Origin: Clavaria fumosa
Lineage: Eukaryota > Basidiomycota > Agaricomycetes > Agaricales > Clavariaceae
NCBI GenBank assembly: GCA_951802425.1
Contig: OX637794.1
Span: forward strand, 2,294,001 to 2,358,000
Direction of reading: 5' to 3'
DNA: 64,000 nt
The position numbers were made by a program, and so were the translations under genes. Shown here in pieces: positions 12,201-23,014 of the stretch. Numbering within the stretch: the first letter of the stretch is position 1; the number at the start of each line of letters is the position of its first letter. The notes under the pieces were generated by a model, which was not told where the DNA came from, did not search any database, and saw only the letters and a program-made list of their open reading frames with translations.

Positions 12201-14597
12201 GCAGCTTGTACGACTCGTATGGCGCGAACAGGTTGCGCACCGTCGTCCCTGACGCGTACGGCGAGGATATCCACAGCCCCTCGTTACACGGGAACGTGTA
12301 CGACTTGGTCTGGTTTTCGTTCGAGTACAGCATCCATACCGTGCCCTGGTGATTGCCCGTGAGGTTCTGCACACCGTCGATCGCAGACCGCGACACGGTC
12401 CACAGACCCATCTCCGTCTGCGTGTTGTTCGAACCGGGCCGCTGGATGAAGTATGTCCAGTTCCCGAACTGCACGAGGTTGAACCCGTCCTGCAGCGCGT
12501 TATACGTAGACCGCAGAGACGAGAACTGCGCGAAGAGACGGCGCGAGTCCGTGGTCGGGTCAAAGTGGTCGAGGGCGTTCGAATCGTCGTTGCATCCCGT
12601 GAGAGCCTTCTCGAGTGGCATATTGAAGTATTGCTGGGAACCGAGCTTGTAGCATCCGTGTCGCTGCCATGCTTTGGTACTCGGCATCGCTTGACGACTT
12701 GGGAACATCGTTGAATATACCAAGATCCACATTGTTCGGATTAGTCGGAGAAATGCTCACCCATAGAGGTAGTTGTTGGCACCGGTGTCGAATACGTACA
12801 AATTTTGTTCTTCTCCATAGTACATCTAAAGCGAAATGAAATGAGAAAAAGGACGGACTCAAAATAAACAACAAAACTCACCAAGAACATACCGGGCATC
12901 ACCAAGGACGTGATGAAAGTCCCGAGAGAGCTCCTCTCCAATCCGCTTTCCAGACTAGGCCACCGGAACACGTCAAAGTTGCTAGTACCATACATGTGCC
13001 TCGGGTCCATCTTGCCATCAGTGTTGAGGAAGTCGTTATTGACGAACATTTGGTTCCACGCGGTGACAAAGTTGACGTCGACATCGTACGCCACGTTCAA
13101 GTTTCCATCCATGCCCAGGAACCGGGTGAGCGAACGGTAGACGGAATAGTGGAAGGCGACGGCGTCTAGCGCGTTCAGGGGAGCGTCGCGAAGGAAGAAG
13201 GGATCAGTGGGCTTGACGGCTGCGGCTGGAAGGAAACCGGGAGGCTTTTGTAGAGGAGTACGACCACGACCGCTGCGTAGGTAGACGTTAGACGTTAGAC
13301 TAGTGACAAATCTACCCGTACTCACAGGTATAGGGATCCAAACGCATCACCACCTGTGACTTCACCTGGAATGAAGAAGTTCTTCTTGCCCAAGTCAGCA
13401 GCGCACGCCCTCGTGCCCGACGCCCACTCGGCCAGAGCCCCAACGGTGACCTGGGTGGCCTTATCAATGCGGATGGCGTCAATATCGAGTGCCTTGATGG
13501 CCATGCAAGAGAAGACTTTGAGCCGGGCCATGACGCGCTCATCCCATTCCCTCAGACGGTCCTGTACGGAAGCGAATTTGGACAGCTGACGTTGCCAATC
13601 TGGATGGACACCAAAAGCTTCGGTGTCGCCGTACTGATCGAAATCTGAGTTGTAGCAACCAGTGGGGAGATTGAGTGAGGCCAGATCGAGTGGGGAGCCA
13701 TCCTCGGACCAGAATTGAGGGTAATCGCAGGTGGCGTTGCGCTCGTTCTTCCACTGCACAGAGAAAGACGGGTTATTCGGCGAACAAGGGAAACACGGCG
13801 ACGGGCATACCGTAAAATCTCTGTATTGTGTGAAATTCCAAGGAGCATAGCGTGGTTCCTTCCAGATAACATCGTGTTCCTTTGGGTCGAATGGGGCACT
13901 TACGTTAAGGAAGCTGTACGAGAAGAGAGAGACCATCAGACACGGATGATTTTTTTTTTTTTAGGCATCGGGGCTGTGTACCAACTTTTTGAAGCCAACC
14001 AAGTCACCCATGGTTCCCACAGTGAAATCTGCCATGAAGTACATGCCATGGGCGTGAATGGCATCGATGGTGTCGCGCCAGTCTTGAATGTTACCCCAAT
14101 GAGGATCTAAGACGGTAAAATCGATTGGAGAATAACCTGAAGGGATGAAGATGAAATGAGATGAGATGAGGGATAGATAATAATGACGACTTACTGTCGG
14201 CTTGCCAGATCATGTTGAGGAAGGGGGTACCAGAGATGAAGATGATTCTGACACCCATTCCAGCGAGGTAGTCCAAACGAGATCTTAAACCTTTGAGATC
14301 GCCACCGAAACGAAGCTGGGTTTCTCTCCAGTCTGATTCGAATGGGGTACCGAAGTAGTCATTATTGGCAGGGTCACCATCAGCGAATTTGTCGAGGAGG
14401 ATGGTGTAGACAGGGAGAGCCCTCCAATTATTCGGGGAAGGGGTATAGGTTGAGTTTGGACGAGAAGACTGGTAGTCTAATGGAGACTGAGCGTCTTTAT
14501 TGATGTTGAGGTTATAGTCGAGGAGGTCATCTCTGTAAGGGGAAGGGGAGACGAAGGATACGGCGAGTAGACATGATAAAGCGGTTAGCAATCGCAT
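6272..14597 (-). CDS. AGS1: Alpha-1,3-glucan synthase (GH13 + GT5 + multi-span membrane domain)
   Basis: This plasma-membrane enzyme makes cell-wall alpha-1,3-glucan. The ATG at 14597 starts a signal peptide ([16 protein letters not shown]). An extracellular GH13 amylase-like domain follows, with [26 protein letters not shown] near 13460 and [14 protein letters not shown] near 13370. Next come a beta-sandwich region and one membrane span ([20 protein letters not shown], about 10890). The cytosolic GT5 glycogen-synthase domain has [16 protein letters not shown] (about 10580), [29 protein letters not shown] and the E-x7-E site in [13 protein letters not shown] (about 9400). A Ser/Pro linker (8500-9200) leads into many hydrophobic spans between 8080 and 6300. 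It ends EQLSRP with TAA at 6274-6272. Domain order is that of Ags1/Mok1, and the whole 8.3 kb reads as one gene with many introns. GC is high in the GT5 exons. I did not fix every exon in the C-terminal membrane part. Confidence 0.92.
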
Positions 14598-15486
14598 GAT
14601 CTACAAAGAAGGAGAGAAGGGGAGAGAAGAAGGAGAAGGAGAGAGCGAATTTTTTTAAAGAGCGTTTCGTAGGATGTGTAAATGTTGTGTGTGTGTGTGT
14701 GATGCGTGTCCACCCTCTTTTTTTTTTCTTTATGGTGCAAAGATACACACAAGAGGGGGTATTTGAGGTATGAAGTGGGTAAGTTAGTTGGTTGTAGAGA
14801 GAAGGGGAAAGGGTTACAGCGCTCAGTGCTGTGTGTGTTGTGTGTGTCGTAGTTTGTATCTTTCTCTTTCCTCTTTCCTCGTGGGGTGTCGAATGTTGCC
14901 GTTGTCGTTGTTGGTTTGGTTTTTTTTCATTCTCCTTTTTTTTCATTTCATTTTGACCCTATTTTTGACCCTATTTTTTCGACTAATTTTAGTTTTAACA
15001 AAATATATCAAAATAAACATTGCAAATATTAACAAATAAAAAGTCATGGAATGTGGCTGTGTCGATGCTCTAACACGGTAAAGATTCACCGTTGCCACAC
15101 AGTTCACCGGTGTCGGACCACAATGCAATGCGGATAGCAATAACACACAATAAAACGTAATCCACTTGCTTATGTCATCATTTAGCACAGGACAGAGCAA
15201 TTGTGTTGTCGTTGTTGTCATCGTTGTATCGTCGTCGTAGTTGTCCCTTCAAACGTACTCGCTCTTTGCCTCTGTACCACGACGGTGAGTGAACTAGGAC
15301 GACAACGACAACGAACACCGTCGTCGTTCTTAACTGTGCTCTCTCTGCTACTACCGCAAGCGGCACCTTCTTTTTAGCAACCTGCGCGCTTCCTTCGCTC
15401 AGACAACCGTCTCTGATCTCTCTCCACGTTGGCAAGCACTTTAAAACCTCTACCCCCCCCGCCTTTCTTACCCAAAGTTTACTACA
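14598..15486. promoter_or_regulatory. Shared 890-bp region between AGS1 and STE11
   Basis: This divergent intergenic interval carries both promoters and 5' UTRs. It holds purine/pyrimidine-biased stretches, short GT runs, a very AT-rich block (about 14930-15050), and a C-rich tract and TTTACTACA just before the STE11 ATG. No transcription-factor site is certain. No gene is seen. Confidence 0.55.
14686..14701. repeat. (GT)n microsatellite upstream of AGS1
   Basis: Eight GT units in a row lie about 90 bp upstream of the AGS1 start codon, with a second, interrupted GT-rich stretch near 14827-14850. Confidence 0.8.
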
Positions 15487-18236
15487 ATGACCGCCCTTAC
15501 CGCGTCGTCTTCTGCCTTACATGGCCTCGAATCCTCTTCCCAACCACCCTCTAAAGCCTCAACCCCCACCTCTCCAACCGCACTCCAAACACAGCAAATG
15601 TCCCATTCCCGATCATTCATAAGTCTCCGCGGCCAAACAGCCCCATTCCCAAGTAGCAGCCATTCCAACGCCCATCTGGAACCACCGCCCGGAACTTCAT
15701 ATGCCGACTTTATCCGCGGCTGGTCGGACGCTCATGTCGCCCGATGGCTGACAGACATCAAATGCGGTGCACACGCAATGACGTTCAAGGCCAACGATAT
15801 CCGTGGTGACGTCCTTCTCGAATTAGACCAGGTCAGCCTCAAGGAGATGGGCGTCTCCAGTATCGGAGACAGGCTCAGGATCGTAAACGCCGTGAAAACA
15901 TTACGCCAGCGAACCTCATCCTCACGCTCCTCCTCCTCCCGTCTTAGCAGCACCACCAATACCACCACCACCACCACCACCCCTAGAGTCTACGTAAACG
16001 GCTCATCCAACTCCGCCATCGCCACCATCCCCGGCGATCCACCCCCCGTCCCCCCACCACAACCACCACCACCACAGCCCTCCTCTTCCTCCTCCGATAT
16101 TATCGCCCCACTCGAACCCTCCACCACCTCCCGCCGGCGTCTCGAGGCCGGTCGCCCTCCACCACTGCACCTCAACCCCACCACCAGCCAGCCCGACCTG
16201 CCCCGGCTCGTGCGCGACGCCGCAGGCCCCGACTCCGCCCGCCCCGCCCGCCAGCCCGCCCCGCCCTTCCCCGCGCCCACCACCCCCTCCACCCACACGC
16301 CCACCAACCCGCGCCTCCCCCACCTCCCCCTCCGCACCCAGGCCGCCCAGTTCCCGCGCGGCGCGTCCCGCATCAATGGCGCCACGCAGCTCGGCGCGCG
16401 TCCCACGCCCACGCAGCCCGACCCCCCGCCATACACGAGCCAGCCCCTCCCCCCCGCACCTGGCAGCCTCCTCAGCCCCAGCACCGCCTCCAGCTCGACC
16501 TGGGCGTATGGCCTCCCCTCTGATCCGCGCCCCGGCAACCTGCGCTCCGTGCCGCCCGGGATCAGCCGCAGCCCCGGGCGTGGGGGAACGACGCCCGTGC
16601 ACGGGCGCAATACGTCGCTCTCCGCGCTCGACGGCGGCGGTGCCAACGCCACCGGCGCCGGCGCCAACTCGACCAGCCCCGCCGCGCGCCTGTCTGCGCG
16701 CCCCTCGACCGGCAACAGCCCGAACCCGTCGTCCGCACACGGCCCCGCGAACCCGCAGTACGCGCTCTCCCCAATCTCCGAGTCCTTCCTCTCCCCGAAC
16801 CCGTCACCGCCGTACTCCTTCCGGGGCGCGCCGTTCGCACCGCGGCCCATGACGCCGCAGAACGCCAGTAGCAGCAGCACCAGCGCGGGCGGGAGCACCA
16901 GCGCGACGCCGTCGCTGGACGACCTGCGCCGGCGGCTGATCAAGTTCACGCTCGCGGACGAGGGGCACACGTGCACGCTCAACGCGACGGACTGCGCGGG
17001 CGGCGCGGAGGTGCTCGAGAAGGCGCTGCGCAAGTTCGGCAAGATCGGCCAGCGCGGCGCGGACGCGGACGTCGCTGTGCATGCGCAGACCGAGGACGGC
17101 GCGCTCCTCGTCGACGGCTGGGGCGTGTACCTCGCGCAGGACGACCCCTCCAGTGAGCTTGTCGTTGTTCTTCCCCATATTGCCCATCATCTGACATAAC
17201 CCTGCCGCAACAGACGAGCTGCTCTCGGACAGCGCGCTCATGGCGGTCTGCCTCGGCGCGCCGGGGCACCGCGAGCACGGGCTGATGCTCCGGAAGGTCC
17301 TCAGGCCCAGCAGGCGCATCAAGAGCTTCGCGCAGATGTTCGGCGAGCTGTCCTCGTCTGCGCCCGGCGCGCACCGCGTGAGCCCGACGAGCCCCCACAG
17401 CAGCAGCAGCAGCAGCCGCCCCGCGCCGAAGTCGTCCTCGCCGAGCGACGAGGACGCGCGCGACACGAGGACGCACCACCAGTCACAGCAGCAGCAACAG
17501 CAGCACCACCACCACCACCACTCGTCGCAGCAGTACCTCGGGCAGACGCCGAAGAGCACGAGGCGCGCGAGCTCGATCAGCATCCTGAGTGGGCTGGGCG
17601 TGCGGGACCCGGAGAAGGCGCTGGACCCGCCGTCGTCGCCGACTACGGCGACGACCACCACATCCGCATCATCATCCACAACACCAACATCGCAGCTCAC
17701 GCCCTCGCAGAGCATCGCGTCACAGGCAGCCTCGCGGCGCCCCTCGAAGCTGCGCAACTTCTTCGGGCAACGCCCGCCGAGCGAGCTCATCACGAACCAC
17801 CTCACCGAGTACTTCCCCTTCACGGAGAAGAAGGTGCTGCAGCGCACCGCGCGGCACAGCATGATGCGCGGCAGCGGCAGCGGCAGCACGCGCGACAGCA
17901 CCATCTCGTTCGGCAGCGGCGCGCCGCAGCAGCAGCAGCAGCAGCCGCAGACGTCCTCGCGGTTCAGCACGAGCACGCAGAGCTCGCTGCCCCACATGGG
18001 CGGCGGCGGCGCGTCGTCCCCGCGCCCCTCGTTCTCCTCGTCCATCGCCGCCAGCATCGACGACCCGCCGCGGCTGTCGCTGAGCTCCGACGACGCGTCG
18101 CCGCGCCTCCCCCCCCCCGCGCTCGCGCCCGAGCTGCTCCCGCCCGTGCCCATCTCGAGCGAGTCCTTCTCCGACGCGGTCGCGGACGACCTCGGGCGCG
18201 CGCGCGGGCGGCTCTCGCGGGGCGCCGCGTCCGCGT

Positions 18237-18289
<53 letters not shown>

Positions 18290-19723
18290 GCGGCAGCGCG
18301 GCGCACGAGCTACCTCACCGAGCTGCGCAGCCGGCGCGACCGCTCGGACACGGCGAGCCTCATGACGGTCGACCAGATCACCGCGGAGGTCGAGAGCCGC
18401 CGGGAGAGCATGGCGCTCGAGACGGGCGGCTCCGACGAGTGGACCAAGGTCGAGCCCGTCGTCGACGGCGGCGACTCCCCGGAGGTGCTGCCCGGCTCCC
18501 TGGCGTGCGGCGAGACGGCCGACGACGAGCTGTCGGAGGACGACGAGACGCTGCATGACGACCTGGACGACGAGCCCGGAAAGGTCATGGCCGCCACTGC
18601 CCAAAGTGCGTTACTCTCTCACTTACTAACCCCACGTCGTCTCATGCCTCGGTTCTTCTTCTTTTACAGCCAAGAAGTGGATCAAGGGCGCGCTCATCGG
18701 GGCTGGGTCCTTCGGCAAGGTGTATCTGGGCATGGACGCGTCGAGCGGACTGCTCATGGCCGTCAAGCAAGTCGAGCTGCCTACCGGCTCGGCGACGAAC
18801 GACGAGCGCAAGCAGAGCATGCTCAGCGCCCTCGAGCGCGAGATCGAGCTGCTGAAGAACCTGCAGCACGAAAACATCGTCCAGTATCTCTGTGAGTGTC
18901 CCCCCACCATAGCTGTGTCTTCCCACTGACGGCAAACCCAACCCAGATTCGTCGATGGAGCGCGAGTGCCTGAACATCTTCCTCGAGTACGTGCCCGGAG
19001 GCTCGGTCACCGCGCTGCTGCGCAACTACGGTGCGTTCGAGGAGCCGCTCGTCAAGAATTTCGTCCGCCAGATCCTGAGCGGTCTGCACTACCTGCACGA
19101 GCGGGACATCATCCACCGCGACATCAAGGGCGCCAACATCCTCGTCGACAATAAGGGCGGCATCAAGATATCCGATTTTGGCATCTCGAAGAAGGTTGAA
19201 GACAGTGAGTCTTTTTCTTTTCTTCTTTTTTTTTGCTGTTTTCTTTTGGCACATCTATCTGATGCATGCAAACCCCCTTCCATTAGACCTCATGGGCGGT
19301 AATCGGGCCCATCGTCCCTCTCTTCAAGGCTCCGTGTTCTGGATGGCACCCGAGGTCGTGAAGCAGACGTCTTACACGACCAAGGCGGACATCTGGAGTG
19401 TAGGCTGCCTCGTCGTCGAGATGTTGACGGGCGAGCATCCTTGGGCGCAGCTCACACAAATGCAGGCCATATTCAAGGTGAATAAGCTGCCCGTCGTGAA
19501 CGCACCGGCACTACTTTCATCCACGAAATGTGCCCCGCTCACGCTCTCCTTTCTTTTCCAGATCGGCTCATCGGCTAAGCCAACGATACCGGAGGACATC
19601 TCAGCGGAAGCGCAGGACTTCCTCAAACGGACGTTTGACGTCGATCACGAGGCGAGGCCGAGCGCGGGAGAACTCTTGCAACATTCCTGGGTCGCCGTCC
19701 GAACGCGCAATACGTCACGATGA
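15487..19723 (+). CDS. STE11: Ste11/Byr2-like MAP kinase kinase kinase
   Basis: This kinase acts at the top of MAPK modules (mating, filamentation, osmotic stress). Six exons (15487-17152, 17214-18605, 18670-18891, 18947-19204, 19287-19477, 19562-19723) give 1296 residues with matching phases. A SAM domain lies at about residues 75-145 ([27 protein letters not shown]). After a long Pro-rich linker comes an RA/ubiquitin-like segment ([16 protein letters not shown], about 480). A second low-complexity linker has poly-Gln/His and Ala-Ser repeats. The C-terminal kinase domain has [11 protein letters not shown], the lysine in [35 protein letters not shown] and [13 protein letters not shown], with all catalytic residues intact. 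SAM + RA-like + kinase is the Ste11/Byr2 layout and separates it from Bck1. The linkers make it longer than yeast Ste11. Confidence 0.9.
17397..17522 (+). repeat. Ser, Gln and His codon runs in the STE11 linker
   Basis: Runs of AGC at 17400-17415, CAG/CAA at 17487-17503 and CAC/CAT-like codons at 17504-17522 encode poly-Ser, poly-Gln and poly-His tracts. They are in frame and sit between the RA-like and kinase domains. Confidence 0.85.
18228..18289 (+). repeat. Hexanucleotide repeat coding (Ala-Ser)n in STE11
   Basis: About ten tandem copies of GCGTCC or GCGTCT encode alternating Ala-Ser just before the kinase domain. The later units are identical, so the tract looks recently expanded and unstable in length, always by whole codon pairs. 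Confidence 0.9.
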
Positions 19724-19938
19724 AATTTTTTTTTTTTTGGTTGCCATTCTCACTGCTGTCGTCTTCTACTGGGACTCATAGATTCACCACCACCCCATTC
19801 CATGCCAATGTCACCCGCATATATATATCATTTGCCCCCCGCTTCCCCCCCTCCCCCGCATGCGTTCTCCCGTATTTCTTGCTCTCTTACATACTCAAGA
19901 GTTTCTTGCATGTTGTATGACTGACTGTGCAATGTATT

Positions 19939-22492
19939 TTATTCTCCTTTGTTGCGTTTCCTCTTGCCCCCGCCGACCGCCCTCGATCCCGGGCCCCAAT
20001 ATGACGTTGGGTTCTGTTGGTAGCGGACCAACTTCACTTGCGAGGACGCCGTCACCGACTTCGGGTGTCTGCTGAAGTTAGCTACGGACCTTGAAGAAAA
20101 TACGCTTATGAGATTGCAATAGGAGAAGAAGCAAAGGGAAAACGAGGAAAGACCACGCACATTGGTTCTTTTTCGAGGAGCCGTCGCGCGGGAGATCCCT
20201 GGCCGACCTTGTCCATCTTCACAGGATGGAGCTTGACCCAGGACCGGTAGACATCGTGTATCTCCTCCCGGATGGCGGTCGTCTTGAGAGATCCCGCGGC
20301 GACGTGAGATCGCGAAACCTGATGGCCAGCATGGAGCAGCGCAGAGCTTTTATTCACGTCGATATCAGATAACAAGATCAGGGACAACAGGTAGAACGAT
20401 AAGAGGACGTACGCAAGCTCGTCGAGGGAAGGGCTCACGCAGTGAAAAAAGGAGGCAAGCTTGGAAGGGGTGAAAAAGAACGGAACTTGCAATTCCTTGA
20501 AGATGGCACCCATACGATCAGTCAGCCAATACGGCATGGTCGCAGATGTCAGAGGGGCGGCACAACCTCTTTTGCGACAGTCAGCATGCCCCGCATGCGA
20601 GTAGATGTCCCATATGCCTTTTCGTTGCCTCCCAGATGTTCCAGCACCTTACCGACAAATTCTACGTCGTGAAGCGGCCCTGACCACATCGGACCAGCGA
20701 CCTTACATCCAGAATAAGTGGCAAATCCGTTGAATCCTACAAGGAGAGTTAACGGAGCAGAACTCACGTGGAGGGGGGAGTCGCACTCTGAACATCTCTG
20801 CGCGGCGGTTGGACCTTGATGGGTCTTGAATAAAAGGTTGACGTTCCCAGACGGTTCATGGACCTTCTCGACCACTCTGCTCAAAGGCTGCTCATAGAAA
20901 GACTGACATCCTACGCATACATAGTACGTAGACACTTTGCTGTTGGGTGAGCAGATAGTCAGCCAAACCGAGATGTAGACTTGCAGATAGAAATTTGTCA
21001 TACGTGACGGCTTTCTTAACCTCCATCGGCCCGCTTTGCACGCGGACGAACAAGCGGACGTAGAAGTCGATGGAGAGTGACAGGAGAGGTTGTATATAAC
21101 GCCCGTATCTCCCCGCAGAGGTCGATATGGCGTGAAGAACGAGACGGAGGGCCTAGCCAGAAGGTTAAAGAGAGAAACTCAATAAGAAACTCGACAAGCG
21201 TCTCTCACTCCTTCATGACAATACTCTGCTTTTAGGGGGATGCCGCCGTAGTTAGCAAAACTATGGCATCGATGAGGACATTGTCGACAAAAAACGTGGA
21301 GTCCGATCCGATGACGCTGACCATTTTTCTGGATAATTGTTGGTGGCCAGAACGGCAAGATCGGTGCAGGTGACACAAAGCAATCCTGTCAAACAGAAAG
21401 AAACACTCTCCATGGTATGTCACGGTTCAAATCGTTTTCTACAACGCACCACCGTCGTTGACACACTGGACGGCCGCATCGATGAAGGGCGCAGCCGTTC
21501 CATATGGGTCCAGATCAACGACGTCGACGCGGGCGTTCTCTGTTCTGTGGCTGTACATCAATGCGCTGAAGGATATCATCACACCTCAGTCATCTACAGC
21601 AAGAGAGCGCGACGCACCAAGCATCGCCTTTGTTGACCCTGACCTTGGCTAACGACGGGTTCGGTTGTGACACTTCACCCACGTGGTGATTTGATGCTTC
21701 CTCTGCGGGGGGCATTTCAGCAACAGGCCCGAGTCCGTTGAATTCGACATTCCTGTTCATGGCCTCGACGGCAGACGGGGACAAGTCATTGGCAATCACA
21801 TAGCTGCAGGAGTCTCAGGCGAATGACTTGATTGGCACAACGGGTAATTTACTTGACAAGGGGGATTTCTTTTGCATACCGGATCGCGCGAAGACCGGTG
21901 GCAGAAAGCGCCTCGAGAATCACGAATTTGTAAGGTCGATACTAGAGTAATCCAGTGTTAACGGGAACACCTATAACAATGCTCTTGACTCTACGAACCT
22001 CAGGTTGCAATTTTTCTTGTTCCTTCTGAACTGTGCTTGTTTCTTCGCTTTGGCTTGAGCCTCCATGGGCTCCCGGCAACACTGCACCGCTGTCGGCTAA
22101 TAAGTGAGAGCCAGGAAAACGATCAGAAAAAAGGGGGAAAGAGGGACAATGAGAACGCCAACGTACTGACTTTTTGTCCGCTTTTTCTCTCTACCCTTAG
22201 CGCCTTCCAAGCGCCGTTCACGCGCCCGCCTCCAGCGCGCCTCTTTCTCGCGATTCATTTCCGCGCCCCAAACCGCAATGCACGCGACGCTCAGGTCGCG
22301 GTTGAATTCCTGCACCGGGTTGAGGAATGCTTCCTTGCCCCCATTTGTGGCGGTAGCCGTGCTGTCCGAGCGAGTAGATGGCGATGGCAGCAGGATGCGC
22401 GCGCTGGACTCGGTGTGCACTGTGAACGCCATTGGCTGCCCTTCTTCATCTTCTGGGACAACATTGGCACTCAAATTTGATGTAGAGGCCAT
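19939..22492 (-). CDS. TRM1: tRNA (guanine26-N2)-dimethyltransferase Trm1
   Basis: This enzyme makes m2,2G at position 26 of tRNAs using SAM, in the nucleus and usually also in mitochondria. The start [11 protein letters not shown] (ATG 22492) leads to the conserved [17 protein letters not shown]. The SAM domain has [20 protein letters not shown] and KVRVNKGDA (about 21620-21800), then a region reading [10 protein letters not shown] with FIDAAVQ on the next exons. [16 protein letters not shown] follows near 21050, and later [14 protein letters not shown]. The end has [16 protein letters not shown] and [11 protein letters not shown], then, after an intron near 20156-20075, [22 protein letters not shown] and a basic tail KRKRNKGE. 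Each block matches the Trm1 family in order. An in-frame extension upstream of the chosen ATG is discussed in the findings. It is convergent with STE11. Confidence 0.9.
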
Positions 22493-23014
22493 GGTTGTGA
22501 CACCGCGCAAAGGCCGGCAACGGTGGTAGTGGCGATGGCCGCACACTAGGAGTCGCCGGGACGCTGCCCAGCTGAACGCGATCGTGACTTTGGTCGAAAG
22601 CAAGTGTTCCAGCTTTATTGATATATGTTGACATAGATATCGTATTATTTGTGCGGGACAAATAGTAGTCAACGATATCATTCGTATAACGTATAAATCT
22701 ATTTACAAGCGTCTATCTTTTTTTTTTCTTTCTTTCTGTTTACTGTGTGCAATGTATCGGACAAGCCTTATTTGACAAGGATGGCAGGACTACAACGAGG
22801 ATAGGTCTGTCGCAAAGGCGAGAATATGGGAAAGATGGTACGGCAGGAGAGTCCTTGCCAAAAAATGTCCGAGATTAGACTGTCTAACATATATATAACA
22901 ACAAGTCCTTCAAATTGCGCAAGGAAAACGACATGATACCCCAACAATGTGCGCTTCGCATTCGTTTCGTGGATGACGTCAAGCATCGACATATAACGTT
23001 TGGAAAGTTTTCGT
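22493..23014. other. Intergenic, TRM1 5' region and ferric reductase 3' UTR
   Basis: This 520-bp stretch includes an AT-rich block (22600-22760) and a T-run at 22721-22729 followed by CTTT repeats. The minus strand stays open upstream of the TRM1 ATG as far as 22681. No separate gene is seen. Confidence 0.5.

Noticed and set aside
2708..14597. Possible biosynthetic cluster (lipid kinase, methyltransferase, glucan synthase)
   Set aside because: No core secondary-metabolite enzyme, P450 or transporter is present, and the three genes belong to unrelated primary functions.
16804..18306. 500-codon open frame on the - strand across STE11 linkers
   Set aside because: It is the antisense of repetitive coding sequence (Asp-Ala, Cys and Trp runs mirror the Ala-Ser, Gln and His codon runs), with no domain.
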